Positions 9,385 through 18,470 of a stretch of 64,000 nucleotides of DNA are shown here, piece by piece. How positions within the stretch are numbered: the first letter of the stretch is position 1; each line of letters begins with the position of its first letter. The notes under the pieces are model-generated. The model saw nothing but the letters and a program-made list of their open reading frames with translations, made no database searches and was not told the DNA's origin. Position numbers and translations under genes: made by a program. Source of the stretch: Ww85 sp963745765. GTDB taxonomy: Bacteria > Desulfobacterota > Desulfobulbia > Desulfobulbales > Desulfocapsaceae. The stretch lies in contig CAVUYQ010000018.1 of the NCBI GenBank assembly GCA_963745765.1, positions 186,001 through 250,000 of the forward strand. The letters run 5' to 3'.

Positions 9385-10608
9385 ATGCACATATACCAAG
9401 CCGAGGGTATGCATCGTTTATCCCTGAAAAAGGTTTTATCGGTTATGCTGCTCATTGTTTCCCTGCTCTGTCTGGCCCTGATACTGTCGGTATTGATCAT
9501 CCTTCTCAAAGGGTATGGCAGCCTTGCCAGGCTGGCCGACTTTAACGGCTGGGACGGCGCATCCGCGCCTCTGGTATCGATCATCGTTCCTGCCTGCAAT
9601 GAAGAAGGCTCGATTGAAAGCGGCCTCACCTCCCTTGCCAGGCAACGTTATCCCAACCTGGAAATCATCGTAGTCAACGACCGCTCGACTGACCGTACCG
9701 CGCAGGCAATAGATAGAGTGCGGCAGGCTTATCCGTTTGTCAGGCTCATTACCATATCGACGTTGCCGGACGGCTGGCTCGGGAAACCGCATGCCCTGCA
9801 AACCGGAGCACAGGCAGCACGGGGGGAATTTTTCCTCTTTACCGATGCCGATGTCTGTCTTGAAGAAACGACCGTATCCCGCTCAGTCATGGCGATGCAG
9901 GAAACGGGGCTAGATCATCTGACGCTGATTTTCCAGAACAGCGGCGGCAGCCCGCTTTTAAACGCCCTGATCAGCGACAGCGGGGCCGGCTTGCTGTTTC
10001 TGCTTAAACCGTGGCGGGCTAAAGATCCCGCGAGCCGCAGTTTTGTCGGCATCGGGGCTTTCAATATGCTGCGCAGTTCCGTTTACCGGGAGATTGGCGG
10101 TCATGAATCGATCAGGATGCAGGTCATTGATGATGTTTTTCTCGGCAAACGGGTCAAGCAGCATGGTTTCAGACAGGACTGCCTGCTGGCACAGGAATAT
10201 GTCACCCTTCCGTGGTACGCGACGGTCAGTGAAATGGTTTCCGGACTGATGAAAAACGTCTACGGCTTCTTTTATTACCGGACCTGGCTCGCCCTCACCG
10301 GTGTTTTCTGTATCGTTGCTGCTCTCATCATGCCTTTCTGGCTTATATTTATCAGCAGTGGTGTGCCGCGCTATCTCTTTTTGCTTGCCGTTTTACTGAG
10401 AATTGCCGGTATCGGGACGGGGATGGTACGGGCGGGGGTGCCGTCTGCTGCTGTTCTGTATCTGTTCCTGACACCTTATATTAGCGTCTATATCATATTC
10501 CGGGCGGTCTGGCTGGCGCACCGGTCCGGAGGTATTATCTGGCGGGGCCAGTTTTATCCGTTGCGTGATTTAAAGAATAATGAATGGCTGTTTGCCGGCA
10601 TCGTTTGA
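9385..10608 (+). CDS. Membrane glycosyltransferase, family 2
   Basis: A GT-A fold glycosyltransferase of about 400 residues. An N-terminal membrane helix (about residues 15-40) is followed by the GT2 start VSIIVPACNEEGSI, the DxD site FFLFTDADVCL near residue 150, and a catalytic-region motif VIDDVFLGKRVKQHG near residue 250. Three or four C-terminal membrane segments follow. This layout matches membrane GT2 enzymes of the carotenoid/hopanoid-associated (CrtQ/HpnB-like) group, but the substrate is unknown. Starts at 9385 and 9409 are both possible; neither has a convincing ribosome site. Confidence 0.75.
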   Translation: MHIYQAEGMHRLSLKKVLSVMLLIVSLLCLALILSVLIILLKGYGSLARLADFNGWDGASAPLVSIIVPACNEEGSIESGLTSLARQRYPNLEIIVVNDRSTDRTAQAIDRVRQAYPFVRLITISTLPDGWLGKPHALQTGAQAARGEFFLFTDADVCLEETTVSRSVMAMQETGLDHLTLIFQNSGGSPLLNALISDSGAGLLFLLKPWRAKDPASRSFVGIGAFNMLRSSVYREIGGHESIRMQVIDDVFLGKRVKQHGFRQDCLLAQEYVTLPWYATVSEMVSGLMKNVYGFFYYRTWLALTGVFCIVAALIMPFWLIFISSGVPRYLFLLAVLLRIAGIGTGMVRAGVPSAAVLYLFLTPYISVYIIFRAVWLAHRSGGIIWRGQFYPLRDLKNNEWLFAGIV

Positions 10609-10636
10609 CAGCTTTTCCCCGCTTCTGCTCCACTAT

Positions 10637-11454
10637 TCATCCTTGCTTTTGGTTGCCCCCGGAAGCGTTATTCCGGGATATGCGCTCAGCAGGGTCCTGG
10701 CGATAGTATTCTTTCAAAACCCGATAAAGATCAGGGGCATGCTCGATCATCAACCGTCGGCTGGTCAAAGAATTGTTCTGTGGCAACGGCGAAAAACTCA
10801 GCTTCATTAGTACCGCCGTAAGCATTGAGGAAAGATTTCCTGCCCTTCAGGATGTCATCTTTAAGTCGCAGATATTCACGCGAACATGTCTCGACCCAGT
10901 CACGGTATTCTGCCCGATCGCGCAGAGGAGGTGTCCCATCGGCAGCACCGTCGAGCATGTCCATTTTATGGGCAAATTCATGGTAAATAACGTTGTGACC
11001 GAACTCTGGATGGCGGCCACCATTGAGGGCTGCATCCCATATAATAATGACCGGTCCCCGCAGGAAGGCTTGCCCAATAATGGGTTGCTCAGGTTCCACT
11101 GGTGTTATTGTAGTTTTCAAAGAAGCCTGGTTTTCGTTCGGGGCGGAACCACTGTAGAGGGATAGACAATGATGGATTCAACATTTTGGTAGTAATTGTG
11201 GCGCAGGCCGAGAAGAAGCAGGCAGGCCTGAGCGGAGATTGTGACTCGAATCTCATCGGTAAGTTCCAAGCCACCCGCACCTTCCCAATTTTTTCAGCTA
11301 TAAACACCTGGATCAAGGCTCGCAGATGAGAACGTTCATCATTTTCCAGCATGCTGTAGTGCGCAACGTTTCGCCGGATAATGTCCTCCCATGCATCAGG
11401 AAAGGGTGCCTCGTTGAGCTTTTTTCGACGTCGATTGCTAAACCAGTTAAACAT
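10637..11454 (-). pseudogene. mtfA: MtfA-like zinc peptidase, broken by about four frameshifts
   Basis: Fragments in three frames align in order to the Mlc titration factor A family, a cytosolic zinc metallopeptidase. They are the N-terminal helical part from 11454, a middle part around 11160-11270, the active-site part with YHEFAHKMDMLDG (HExxH), and a C-terminal part with LYRVLKEYYRQDPAERIS ending at 10637. The breaks fall near 11289 (a short A-tract that appears one base short), 11150, 11115 and 10760, and the last three are each repaired by removing one base. The downstream residues are well conserved, which argues for recent damage or sequence error rather than old decay. Confidence 0.75.
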
Positions 11455-11544
11455 TGTTTCTTCTATTGTCTCCAGCAGACGAGGGTTAACACAAGGGAAA
11501 TTACAAGATTCATGAGTCGTGTTTTATGCGTCTTACGCGTATTG

Positions 11545-12885
11545 CTATTTGACGACCTGAGCGATTCGAGCCCTGAGTGGTATATTACTGGAGTGAAGTC
11601 CAGGGGTTTGTCCATGCAAGTCGAAGTCCAGGTTTACACCAGGCCGGAAGATCAGGCAATGGGTCGATCCGCCAAAATGGAACATCCCGAGTTGATCCCC
11701 TTTTTTCACATGCTGCCCCTCAAAGACCGTAATTTCATTGGACGAAACTTCTGACATGCCGACAAACAATACGGCCATTAATCCGATGTCCGGGTTGTCG
11801 GCCTCAATGAAAATCAATGCTCTGGATGCAACATGGGTAATATAACCCTGGGAATTATTTGGACCGGCCGGGTCGAAACCTTCAGAAAGAGCTTCGGCAT
11901 AATAAGAACCGTCAATCAGGCGGGTTTTTACAATCCTTCCGCTTACAGGACTATGCCAGCGGTGATAACTCAATGCGCTCAGAAAAGCCTGATAAACCGT
12001 GCCATCGACAAACTGTTCGGCAAGGGGGTCCATCTCCATCATATGCTGAAGCGAATAAGGTTGGGCTTTTATCCAGAACTGGTCGGTAAATTTTACCTTT
12101 CTCACAATCCGGTATGGAGCTGACTCGCAGGCGTTGGCTATAACAGCATCATCATCAGGGCTTGCGACGGGGCGCCTGCCTTCCCGGAATTCTCGCGTGA
12201 AGAAATGATCCCATGACGAAAACCCATAATAGGGGGCATCCGGATTGCATATAAAATCTTCGGCAAAATGCGGCATGGCTGCCTTGGCATCCCGGCCAAA
12301 CCAGCCTTTTTCCGGATCGTCGCTTAGAACGTATCTGGATTCTGCAGAACCGAGGAATATCGCCCATTGACTGAGAATCTTTTTCAACTGGCGGTTGACC
12401 TTATCGTTGAGAAATGCTGATGTACCGGCAGGAGTTCCCATCGGCCAGTCAAGAATAGCATTTATCGGAAAACCGACCAGGCCGGTTTTGTTAAATTCGG
12501 GAGCCATGGTCATAATTCTGTTCAGTACCTGAAGCATCTGCCGGTAGTTTTTAATCTGGGGATTACCGATCGGGTCCTTGTCGAACAACACATTGTCCGG
12601 CACTTGTTCGAACATCTGGCTGAACAGCATGTACAATTGCGGGTCCTTTTCGATTAGCTCCTTGAATTCCTGGATGACACCAATCAATGGTATGTCTGCG
12701 GATTCTGATCCTTTAACCACCTTTTCCAGCCATTGATCAAAAAGCAACTGATCTGAAGGAAGCCATTGGCCAACGTTATATTGAGGAGCGGTTTTTAGGG
12801 ATTCAGCTACCGCATTTTCCCCGGTAAAGAGGCAGAAAACAGTGAGCAACAGTGAGGTAAGAATTGCGAATGTCCACTTTTTCAT
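11545..12885 (-). CDS. Exported phosphatidylserine-decarboxylase-like protein
   Basis: A protein of 446 residues from the ATG at 12885, chosen because AAGGAG precedes it and a clean signal peptide follows (MKKWTFAILTSLLLTVFCLF, cleaved near AVAES). The C-terminal half matches the phosphatidylserine decarboxylase family. It contains YHRWHSPVSGRI and the self-cleavage site FHFGGSTHCLIF, with GGST in place of the LGST of the classic membrane enzyme. The N-terminal half resembles the extra domain of the large soluble decarboxylases best known from fungi. The signal peptide suggests a periplasmic enzyme. Substrate and role are unproven, and no phospholipid-synthesis gene is adjacent. Confidence 0.75.
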   Translation of the reverse strand: MKKWTFAILTSLLLTVFCLFTGENAVAESLKTAPQYNVGQWLPSDQLLFDQWLEKVVKGSESADIPLIGVIQEFKELIEKDPQLYMLFSQMFEQVPDNVLFDKDPIGNPQIKNYRQMLQVLNRIMTMAPEFNKTGLVGFPINAILDWPMGTPAGTSAFLNDKVNRQLKKILSQWAIFLGSAESRYVLSDDPEKGWFGRDAKAAMPHFAEDFICNPDAPYYGFSSWDHFFTREFREGRRPVASPDDDAVIANACESAPYRIVRKVKFTDQFWIKAQPYSLQHMMEMDPLAEQFVDGTVYQAFLSALSYHRWHSPVSGRIVKTRLIDGSYYAEALSEGFDPAGPNNSQGYITHVASRALIFIEADNPDIGLMAVLFVGMSEVSSNEITVFEGQHVKKGDQLGMFHFGGSTHCLIFRPGVNLDFDLHGQTPGLHSSNIPLRARIAQVVK

Positions 12886-12973
12886 TATTTTCTCCTTCAC
12901 AGGGGCGCCTTGATTTTGAACCAAAATCCTAATTTTGCAAGGTACCCTTTAGGTGTTGTCGAACAATTTTAAT

Positions 12974-13360
12974 TCAAGCAAGTCGCTCGCTGCCGCAATA
13001 GACCTCATCCACTTGAAGGTACATTGCCGCTTTCGGTGTCATTTCCGGGTGTTTTATATGCACCCATTTGACAACAGACTGATATTTCTCGCCTTCCGTA
13101 TAGATTTCGACTATTCCTTTTACCTGATATGATTTTCTTGTATCAGCATCCAGAACAACAAAAGCCATCTTTTTGTTGCTATCAATATTTGCTCTTGTTT
13201 TAAAAAATTTGTTGTCTGCAACGACAATGGTCTCATCGTCAAGATATTTTAAGTAGCTCACGTATATAACATTTGAAACAGCATTGTTGTCGGCAGTTGC
13301 AATACAATATAAAGTAGCTTTATCAATTGCAGCTTTTACTTCATCTGGTAGCTTTGGCAT
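12974..13360 (-). CDS. Pyridoxamine-5-phosphate-oxidase-like FMN-binding protein
   Basis: A protein of 128 residues from the ATG at 13360, which has AGGAAA upstream; the longer open frame upstream is low-complexity and unlikely to be translated. The split-barrel flavin fold is suggested by LYCIATADNNAVSNVIYVSY near the start, the central IVVADNKFFKTRANID and a C-terminal VDEVYCG. The family binds FMN or related cofactors and includes oxidoreductases of many substrates; the role here is unknown. It stands alone, about 90 bp after the decarboxylase-like gene start. Confidence 0.7.
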   Translation of the reverse strand: MPKLPDEVKAAIDKATLYCIATADNNAVSNVIYVSYLKYLDDETIVVADNKFFKTRANIDSNKKMAFVVLDADTRKSYQVKGIVEIYTEGEKYQSVVKWVHIKHPEMTPKAAMYLQVDEVYCGSERLA

Positions 13361-14161
13361 GGTAATTTCCTGATGATTGAATTTTTTCTGAAGCAGGCTA
13401 TTTTGAATTAATGGTTTCAATACTTTTATAACGTCTTTCCTCTTCTCTTGAAAGAAAAAGAGGACAGGTCTGTTTTTTATATGACGTTGGCTTGCACTGC
13501 AAAAATAATCCTGGCCTGTAGTTTTAGTCAATTGATTCCACTTTGGGAAAGAGTGCTTTTTCTGAAAATTTCGAAGTAACACCAAGTGGTTATTGTGAAA
13601 GAGCTAACTGTTGAGCAGAGAAAAGCACCCGGCCGATCTTCTGGAGTATTTGGGCAACGCCCAGATGATTAAACCAGAAAATCCAGGCAGCACGTGTACG
13701 TGAGGACCTGCCGGCGATACCGAACGGTTCGTTATCTTCACGGTATTTATCTTCATGCTGATCGTCGTTATCCCGGTCATGACGTCCTTCCTTATCCCCA
13801 GCTGGGCAGCCAGATTTACGGTATGGCCGGTATGCTGTTTTACAAGCGGCGTGTTGCTCCATACCGCTTTGCATAAAGGCAAGATATTGCATTTGTTTCA
13901 AAAGTGTTGCGCCAAGTGCATGGAACAGCTAGGATGATATGGAGATATCCTCAGGTGGGCAGGCTTGATGTTCTTATTTGGTTTTCGTCCGGAAATGAGC
14001 GATTCTTACCTAAATCTAGGTGCTCGATAAATTTAACCGCAGGCATGGTTGATATTCCGGGGATTAAATTTTGAGAGTAACGACGAGTTAGGGGAAAAGC
14101 GCTGTTTCAGGATGGAAACTATTTAAGGCTTGAACGGACAGCCGGCTCTTTCGTTTTCAGA
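13361..14161. other. Unassigned 800-nt stretch, possibly gene remains
   Basis: No intact gene is convincing. Around 13716-13880 on the plus strand a frame reads as one membrane helix (FVIFTVFIFMLIVVIPVMTS) with hydrophilic flanks in shifted frames, so a small membrane protein broken by frameshifts is possible. The rest shows no recognisable coding or RNA signal apart from a short repeat at 14102-14121. Confidence 0.3.
14102..14121 (+). repeat. Dispersed 20-nt repeat, copy 1
   Basis: Matches 19 of 20 bases with a second copy at 25925-25944; both contain CAGGATGGAAACTA. Both copies lie in intergenic DNA upstream of a plus-strand gene. The function is unknown. Confidence 0.4.
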
Positions 14162-15382
14162 ATGCTGATAATGGTTCAACACAGAGCTGTCATGCTTACA
14201 CACTCAGCGATGACTTTTCTTATGTTCAGACGGTTTCCTCATCTCCTGGCTTCTCTGCTCATGTCCTTTTTTCTATGTCTGGCCCTTGCCGGAATAGCCT
14301 CCGGTTCGGAGTCGTCACCATTCCGGGCCTTTTATCCCCATATTAAAACCATCTCAACAAATGATCTTTACGAAGGGATTATTGACAAAACGATCATTGA
14401 TGTTCGCAGTCTGTTTGAATATAACGTCGTCCATATAAACTCCGCAATCAATCTTCCCCTTGCCGATGCTGACTTTGCCGATAGGCTCTTCAAGCTTAAG
14501 GATTTGCAGGAGGAGGTAGAACTGGTCTTTGTCGGCAACGATGCAGATTGCTCGCGAGCTTTTAAAGCAGCCAGAATCGCACGGTTGCAAGGTATGACGA
14601 ATGTGGTGGTTTATGACGCCGGTGTTTTTGTCTGGCTGCATGCCAACCCGGAGAAAACATGGCTGATGGGTCAGACACCGGCCCGGCTGGAGGAGGTGCT
14701 GCCGCTTGTACAGCACCAGATACACCTGGCTTCCTATGATCAATTCAGAAGACTTGCCATGAAACCGCAGGCCCTTGTTGTCGATATCAGGGACATCTAT
14801 CGCCGCCGCTATGTTCCGCAGGGCTTGGAAGTGAAGAATATTGTGCTCGGTGCTCTGCTGCAGGCGGTCGGAAACCGTATCTGGGCCGAGCGACCATTAT
14901 TGATCTTTGATTCTGATGGCAGCAAGATCCGCTGGCTCCAGTTGTATCTGCAGGCGGGCGGCTATCATAATTATCAATTTCTTGAAGGTGGTCTGGACGC
15001 CTTGCCCCGGGAATCCCTCTCTTCCGTCTCCGGCAGGAGAAGCGATACGGTTTCAATCAATCAGAACTATTTAAAGGACGCACTGGCTGACCTGGGAAAG
15101 GCTGATAAAACAGCAGATTTCTTCGTCTATGTTCTCTCTTCCGTCCGTTTCAATAATCTCGCCTTCATTTCTACAGAAGAGACTTCTGCACAATTGCATA
15201 TCTCAAGAGAACAGTTGCTGCAGGAATCTGAGAAGCTTGCTGCAACGGGACTCGTCCACTTTTTTGAGGCAGACGGTAACCTTATTTACCAGATAGACCC
15301 GCTGATTGTCTGGAAAAAAGAAATGGTGGGAATGCGCTGGCAACAGAGTGTCGATCAGTTTCACAATCATAAAAACGAGTGA
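14162..15382 (+). CDS. Periplasmic tandem rhodanese-like protein with C-terminal helical domain
   Basis: A protein of about 400 residues with a signal peptide that is best read from the internal ATG at 14222 (a hydrophobic run ending LALAGIASGSE). The first rhodanese domain covers about residues 70-180, with the loop cysteine in FVGNDADCSRAFKAARIARL. The second covers about 195-290; its loop reads IFDSDGSKIRWLQ and lacks a cysteine, so it is probably inactive. The last 100 residues look like a winged-helix or helical unit. It sits 3 nt before the NMT1-type binding protein gene, so sulfur relay or sulfide/thiosulfate sensing linked to that protein is an inference. The start is uncertain because no clear ribosome site is visible. 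Confidence 0.7.
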   Translation: MLIMVQHRAVMLTHSAMTFLMFRRFPHLLASLLMSFFLCLALAGIASGSESSPFRAFYPHIKTISTNDLYEGIIDKTIIDVRSLFEYNVVHINSAINLPLADADFADRLFKLKDLQEEVELVFVGNDADCSRAFKAARIARLQGMTNVVVYDAGVFVWLHANPEKTWLMGQTPARLEEVLPLVQHQIHLASYDQFRRLAMKPQALVVDIRDIYRRRYVPQGLEVKNIVLGALLQAVGNRIWAERPLLIFDSDGSKIRWLQLYLQAGGYHNYQFLEGGLDALPRESLSSVSGRRSDTVSINQNYLKDALADLGKADKTADFFVYVLSSVRFNNLAFISTEETSAQLHISREQLLQESEKLAATGLVHFFEADGNLIYQIDPLIVWKKEMVGMRWQQSVDQFHNHKNE

Positions 15383-15385
15383 TCA

Positions 15386-16360
15386 ATGGCAAGCATCCGT
15401 CTCTTTGTATTCCTGTTGCTCATGGCTCTGACTACGGCTTGCTTGGCACGTACGTCCCAATCGGTGCGGCTTGCCCTGCATTGGCTGCCGCAGGCCCAGT
15501 TTGCCGGATACTATGTGGCGCTCGAAAAAGGCTTTTATCGTGATGCCGGACTCGATCTTTCCATTCTTCCCGGCGGACCTGACACTGTTCCTGCCGACCG
15601 GCTCAGTTCCGGGGAAGCCCATTTTGCCACCATGTTTCTCTCTCATGCCCTGGAACGATGGGGTGCCGGAATCCCGGTGGTTAATGTTTTGCAGCTATTC
15701 CAGCATTCATCCCTGATGCTCATAACCAAAAAAAGCGATAACATCCGGACAATTAATGAGCTTGCCGGCCACCGCGTGGCCATGTGGGCAAATGAATTTC
15801 AGATCCAGCCCTGGGCTTTGTTTCGACAACAGGGGATAGATGTCCCTATTGTCCAGAGTAACGGATCGGTGGACCTCTTCCTGCAAGGGGCTGTAACCGC
15901 GATGCTGGCGATGTGGTACAACGAGTATCACGCTATATTGTCCGCCGGTTACCGCGAGGATGAATTACAGCCGTTTTTCTTTAGGGATACTGACTTCGAT
16001 TTCCCGGAGGACGGCATCTATTGTCTTGAGGAAACCGCCCAAAAACATTTGGACCTGATACCTGCACTTAATTCGGCAACGGTAAAGGGCTGGCAATATA
16101 CCTTCGATCATGAAGATGAAGCGCTTGATATCGTTGAAAAGAAAATGCGCGAAGCGAATCTGCCGGTTTCGCGGATTCACCAGCGCTGGATGCTCAGAGC
16201 CGTTAAATCTGCTATGTCTGCCAGGGACGGCAAACTGTTAATCGGACAGTTGCGTCGTCAGTCCTATAACGTCGTTGCCGAAACCATTCGGGCCTCAGGC
16301 GTAACACACGATCTTCCCTCCTACGAGGAATTTGTCTGGAGATCTGATAATGCAGATTAG
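15386..16360 (+). CDS. NMT1/THI5-type periplasmic substrate-binding protein
   Basis: A protein of 324 residues with a signal peptide of about 22 residues; LTTACLA could be a lipobox. The family signature VRLALHWLPQAQFAGYYVAL and EKGFYRDAGLDL opens the mature protein, as in ABC binding proteins for pyrimidine precursors, nitrate and sulfonates. There is no cognate NMT1-type permease in the window. The gene overlaps the following sensor phosphatase by 11 nt. A role as a ligand-binding partner of that sensor, rather than of a transporter, is plausible but inferred. Confidence 0.8.
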   Translation: MASIRLFVFLLLMALTTACLARTSQSVRLALHWLPQAQFAGYYVALEKGFYRDAGLDLSILPGGPDTVPADRLSSGEAHFATMFLSHALERWGAGIPVVNVLQLFQHSSLMLITKKSDNIRTINELAGHRVAMWANEFQIQPWALFRQQGIDVPIVQSNGSVDLFLQGAVTAMLAMWYNEYHAILSAGYREDELQPFFFRDTDFDFPEDGIYCLEETAQKHLDLIPALNSATVKGWQYTFDHEDEALDIVEKKMREANLPVSRIHQRWMLRAVKSAMSARDGKLLIGQLRRQSYNVVAETIRASGVTHDLPSYEEFVWRSDNAD

Positions 16361-18311
16361 GATGAGCATTACGGTAAAAGCGGTCTGTCTTTTTTTGCTC
16401 ATTTCGACCGCTATTCTGGCGGTTGTTTATGCCTACAGCTTCTCGGTATCACGAAAGATCATCGTGGCGCTTGCCGAGGACAACAGCCGCATTTCCGGTA
16501 GTAATGTCGCTAACCTGGTTACCTCTAAAGTAATGCCGATCGAGAAGATTGTTCTCAACGTCGCCATTGCACTTGAGAATCCGGATCTTTCGGATGAAGC
16601 AATGATCGATATGACTAAAGGAATTATTGAAGGAAACGACAGCGTTTTTGGTGCGGCGATCGCCTTTAAGCCGTTCGGAATGTTCGAAGACCAACTCTAT
16701 TTCGCTCCTTACAGTTACCGGGAAGATGGCAGGATAGCTACGATGATGCTAGGCAACAGCGATTATCGCTATTTCCATCTCGACTGGTATCAACTGCCGG
16801 TGCTCCTGGAGAAGCCGGTCTGGACCGAACCCTATTATGATTCAGGCGGCGGTAATATTGTCATGGTGACCTTCGCGGTACCGTTTTACCGAATGGACCA
16901 TGATACACGACGTGTTGCCGGTGTTGTTACCGCCGATGTATCTCTCGCCTGGCTTCAGAAGTATATTTCAGATATCAAACTATACGACAGCGGTTACGCC
17001 ACGCTTCTGTCAAGGAACGGTTTGTTTATAGCTCACCCCTCAAAGGAACTCATACTAAACGAGACCATCTTCTCACTGGCGGAATCTCTTGATGACAAAG
17101 AATTATGGGAGATCGGCAGGGATGCGGTTTCAGGGGGCTCGGGCTTTCTTGCCAGAAATCGATACCAGGACCAGAAGAAGAGCTTCCTGTATTATCAGCC
17201 CCTGCCTATTGGCGGCTGGTCGTTGCTGTTTCTCGTTCCACAGGCAGAAGTGCTGCACGAAATAACCAGTCTTGGCTGGAGAACGCTTGCTATCAACCTG
17301 TTCGGGTTCCTGGTTCTGAGCCTGGCTATTATCCTGCTCACCAGGAGATTTACCCGGCCGCTTATCAAGCTGTCCAAGTCTGCCAGGGAAATTTCAAAAG
17401 GTAATCTCAATGCCGAAATCCCCTCGCTTAACGCCCAGGATGAATTGGGCGACCTGACCCAATCATTCAGTGAAATGCAGCGCTCGCTCAACGAGCATAT
17501 TGATCAGCTCACAAAAACAACGACCCAAAAAGAACGTATCGAGTCTGAGCTGCGCATCGCACGAAACATTCAGATGTCTATTTTGCCGAAAATTTTCCCA
17601 GCCTTTCCAGATCGTATAGAATTTGATATCTTTTCGATGATCAGACCGGCCCGGGAAATTGGTGGTGATCTGTACGATTTCTTTTTCCTTGATGAGCACC
17701 GGTTCTGTTTTCTTATCGGCGATGTCTCCGATAAAGGTGTTCCCGCCGCCTTTTTTATGGCGGTTACCAAAACCCTTTTGAAAGTGATAGCAGAGCAGCA
17801 TCCCGATCCCGGAGATATCCTGACAAAGGTAAACAACGATCTGGCGGAGGGGAACGATTCCTGTATGTTTGTCACGCTCTTTATCGCCATTCTGGACCTG
17901 AGAACAGGGGGTGTTCAGGTTGGCAATGCCGGGCATAACGCTCCGGTGCTTCTGACCCCGGATGGCGAGAGCTTTCTGCCCTCGCCCAATGAACCGCTGG
18001 CCGGCGCGATGCCTGACATGTATTATACAACACAGGAATTTGTATTGAACCCCGGGGAGTACCTCCTGCTCTACACCGATGGTGTCACCGAAGCGATGAA
18101 CCTCTCCCGCGAGTTTTACTCGGATGAACGATTACTGCAGGAACTGGGGCGCATAGCAAAAGAATCACCGAAACAAATCGTCGAAGATATCGAAAAAGCT
18201 GTTCGTGATTTTTCAGGTGCGGCGGAACAGTCTGATGATATAACTATGCTCTGTTTACGTTTTAACAGCAGATCTGAAACAGGCGGCAGACGAAAAGGGG
18301 ATCGTCCTTAG
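16350..18311 (+). CDS. Membrane sensor PP2C phosphatase (Cache-HAMP-SpoIIE/RsbU type)
   Basis: The start is ATG 16350, with GGAG upstream, giving 653 residues. A membrane helix (about 8-30) leads to an extracytoplasmic dCache-like sensor (about 40-290), a second helix (about 300-325), a HAMP domain, a short coiled coil and a SpoIIE-type phosphatase. Metal-binding acids are visible in REIGGDLYDFFFL, LIGDVSDKGVPAAFFM and YTDGVTEAMN. Proteins of this class dephosphorylate a STAS antagonist in partner-switching pathways. A STAS protein and an RsbW-like kinase lie downstream in the same direction, so the full switch is encoded here. The ligand may come from the overlapping upstream binding protein. 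Confidence 0.9.
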   Translation: MQIRMSITVKAVCLFLLISTAILAVVYAYSFSVSRKIIVALAEDNSRISGSNVANLVTSKVMPIEKIVLNVAIALENPDLSDEAMIDMTKGIIEGNDSVFGAAIAFKPFGMFEDQLYFAPYSYREDGRIATMMLGNSDYRYFHLDWYQLPVLLEKPVWTEPYYDSGGGNIVMVTFAVPFYRMDHDTRRVAGVVTADVSLAWLQKYISDIKLYDSGYATLLSRNGLFIAHPSKELILNETIFSLAESLDDKELWEIGRDAVSGGSGFLARNRYQDQKKSFLYYQPLPIGGWSLLFLVPQAEVLHEITSLGWRTLAINLFGFLVLSLAIILLTRRFTRPLIKLSKSAREISKGNLNAEIPSLNAQDELGDLTQSFSEMQRSLNEHIDQLTKTTTQKERIESELRIARNIQMSILPKIFPAFPDRIEFDIFSMIRPAREIGGDLYDFFFLDEHRFCFLIGDVSDKGVPAAFFMAVTKTLLKVIAEQHPDPGDILTKVNNDLAEGNDSCMFVTLFIAILDLRTGGVQVGNAGHNAPVLLTPDGESFLPSPNEPLAGAMPDMYYTTQEFVLNPGEYLLLYTDGVTEAMNLSREFYSDERLLQELGRIAKESPKQIVEDIEKAVRDFSGAAEQSDDITMLCLRFNSRSETGGRRKGDRP

Positions 18312-18470
18312 TCCGGAGATTCCGGCCGGTTAGAGGACAGAGGCGATCATTCGGGGTGGCCGTTATTTATAGTATCTGTAGTCGTCAACGTTTATATAGG
18401 ATATATGACTACAGTTCAACTGCCCCTGGCGTACTAAAATGTCGGGGCGATATCTCTTCGGGGTGCAACG

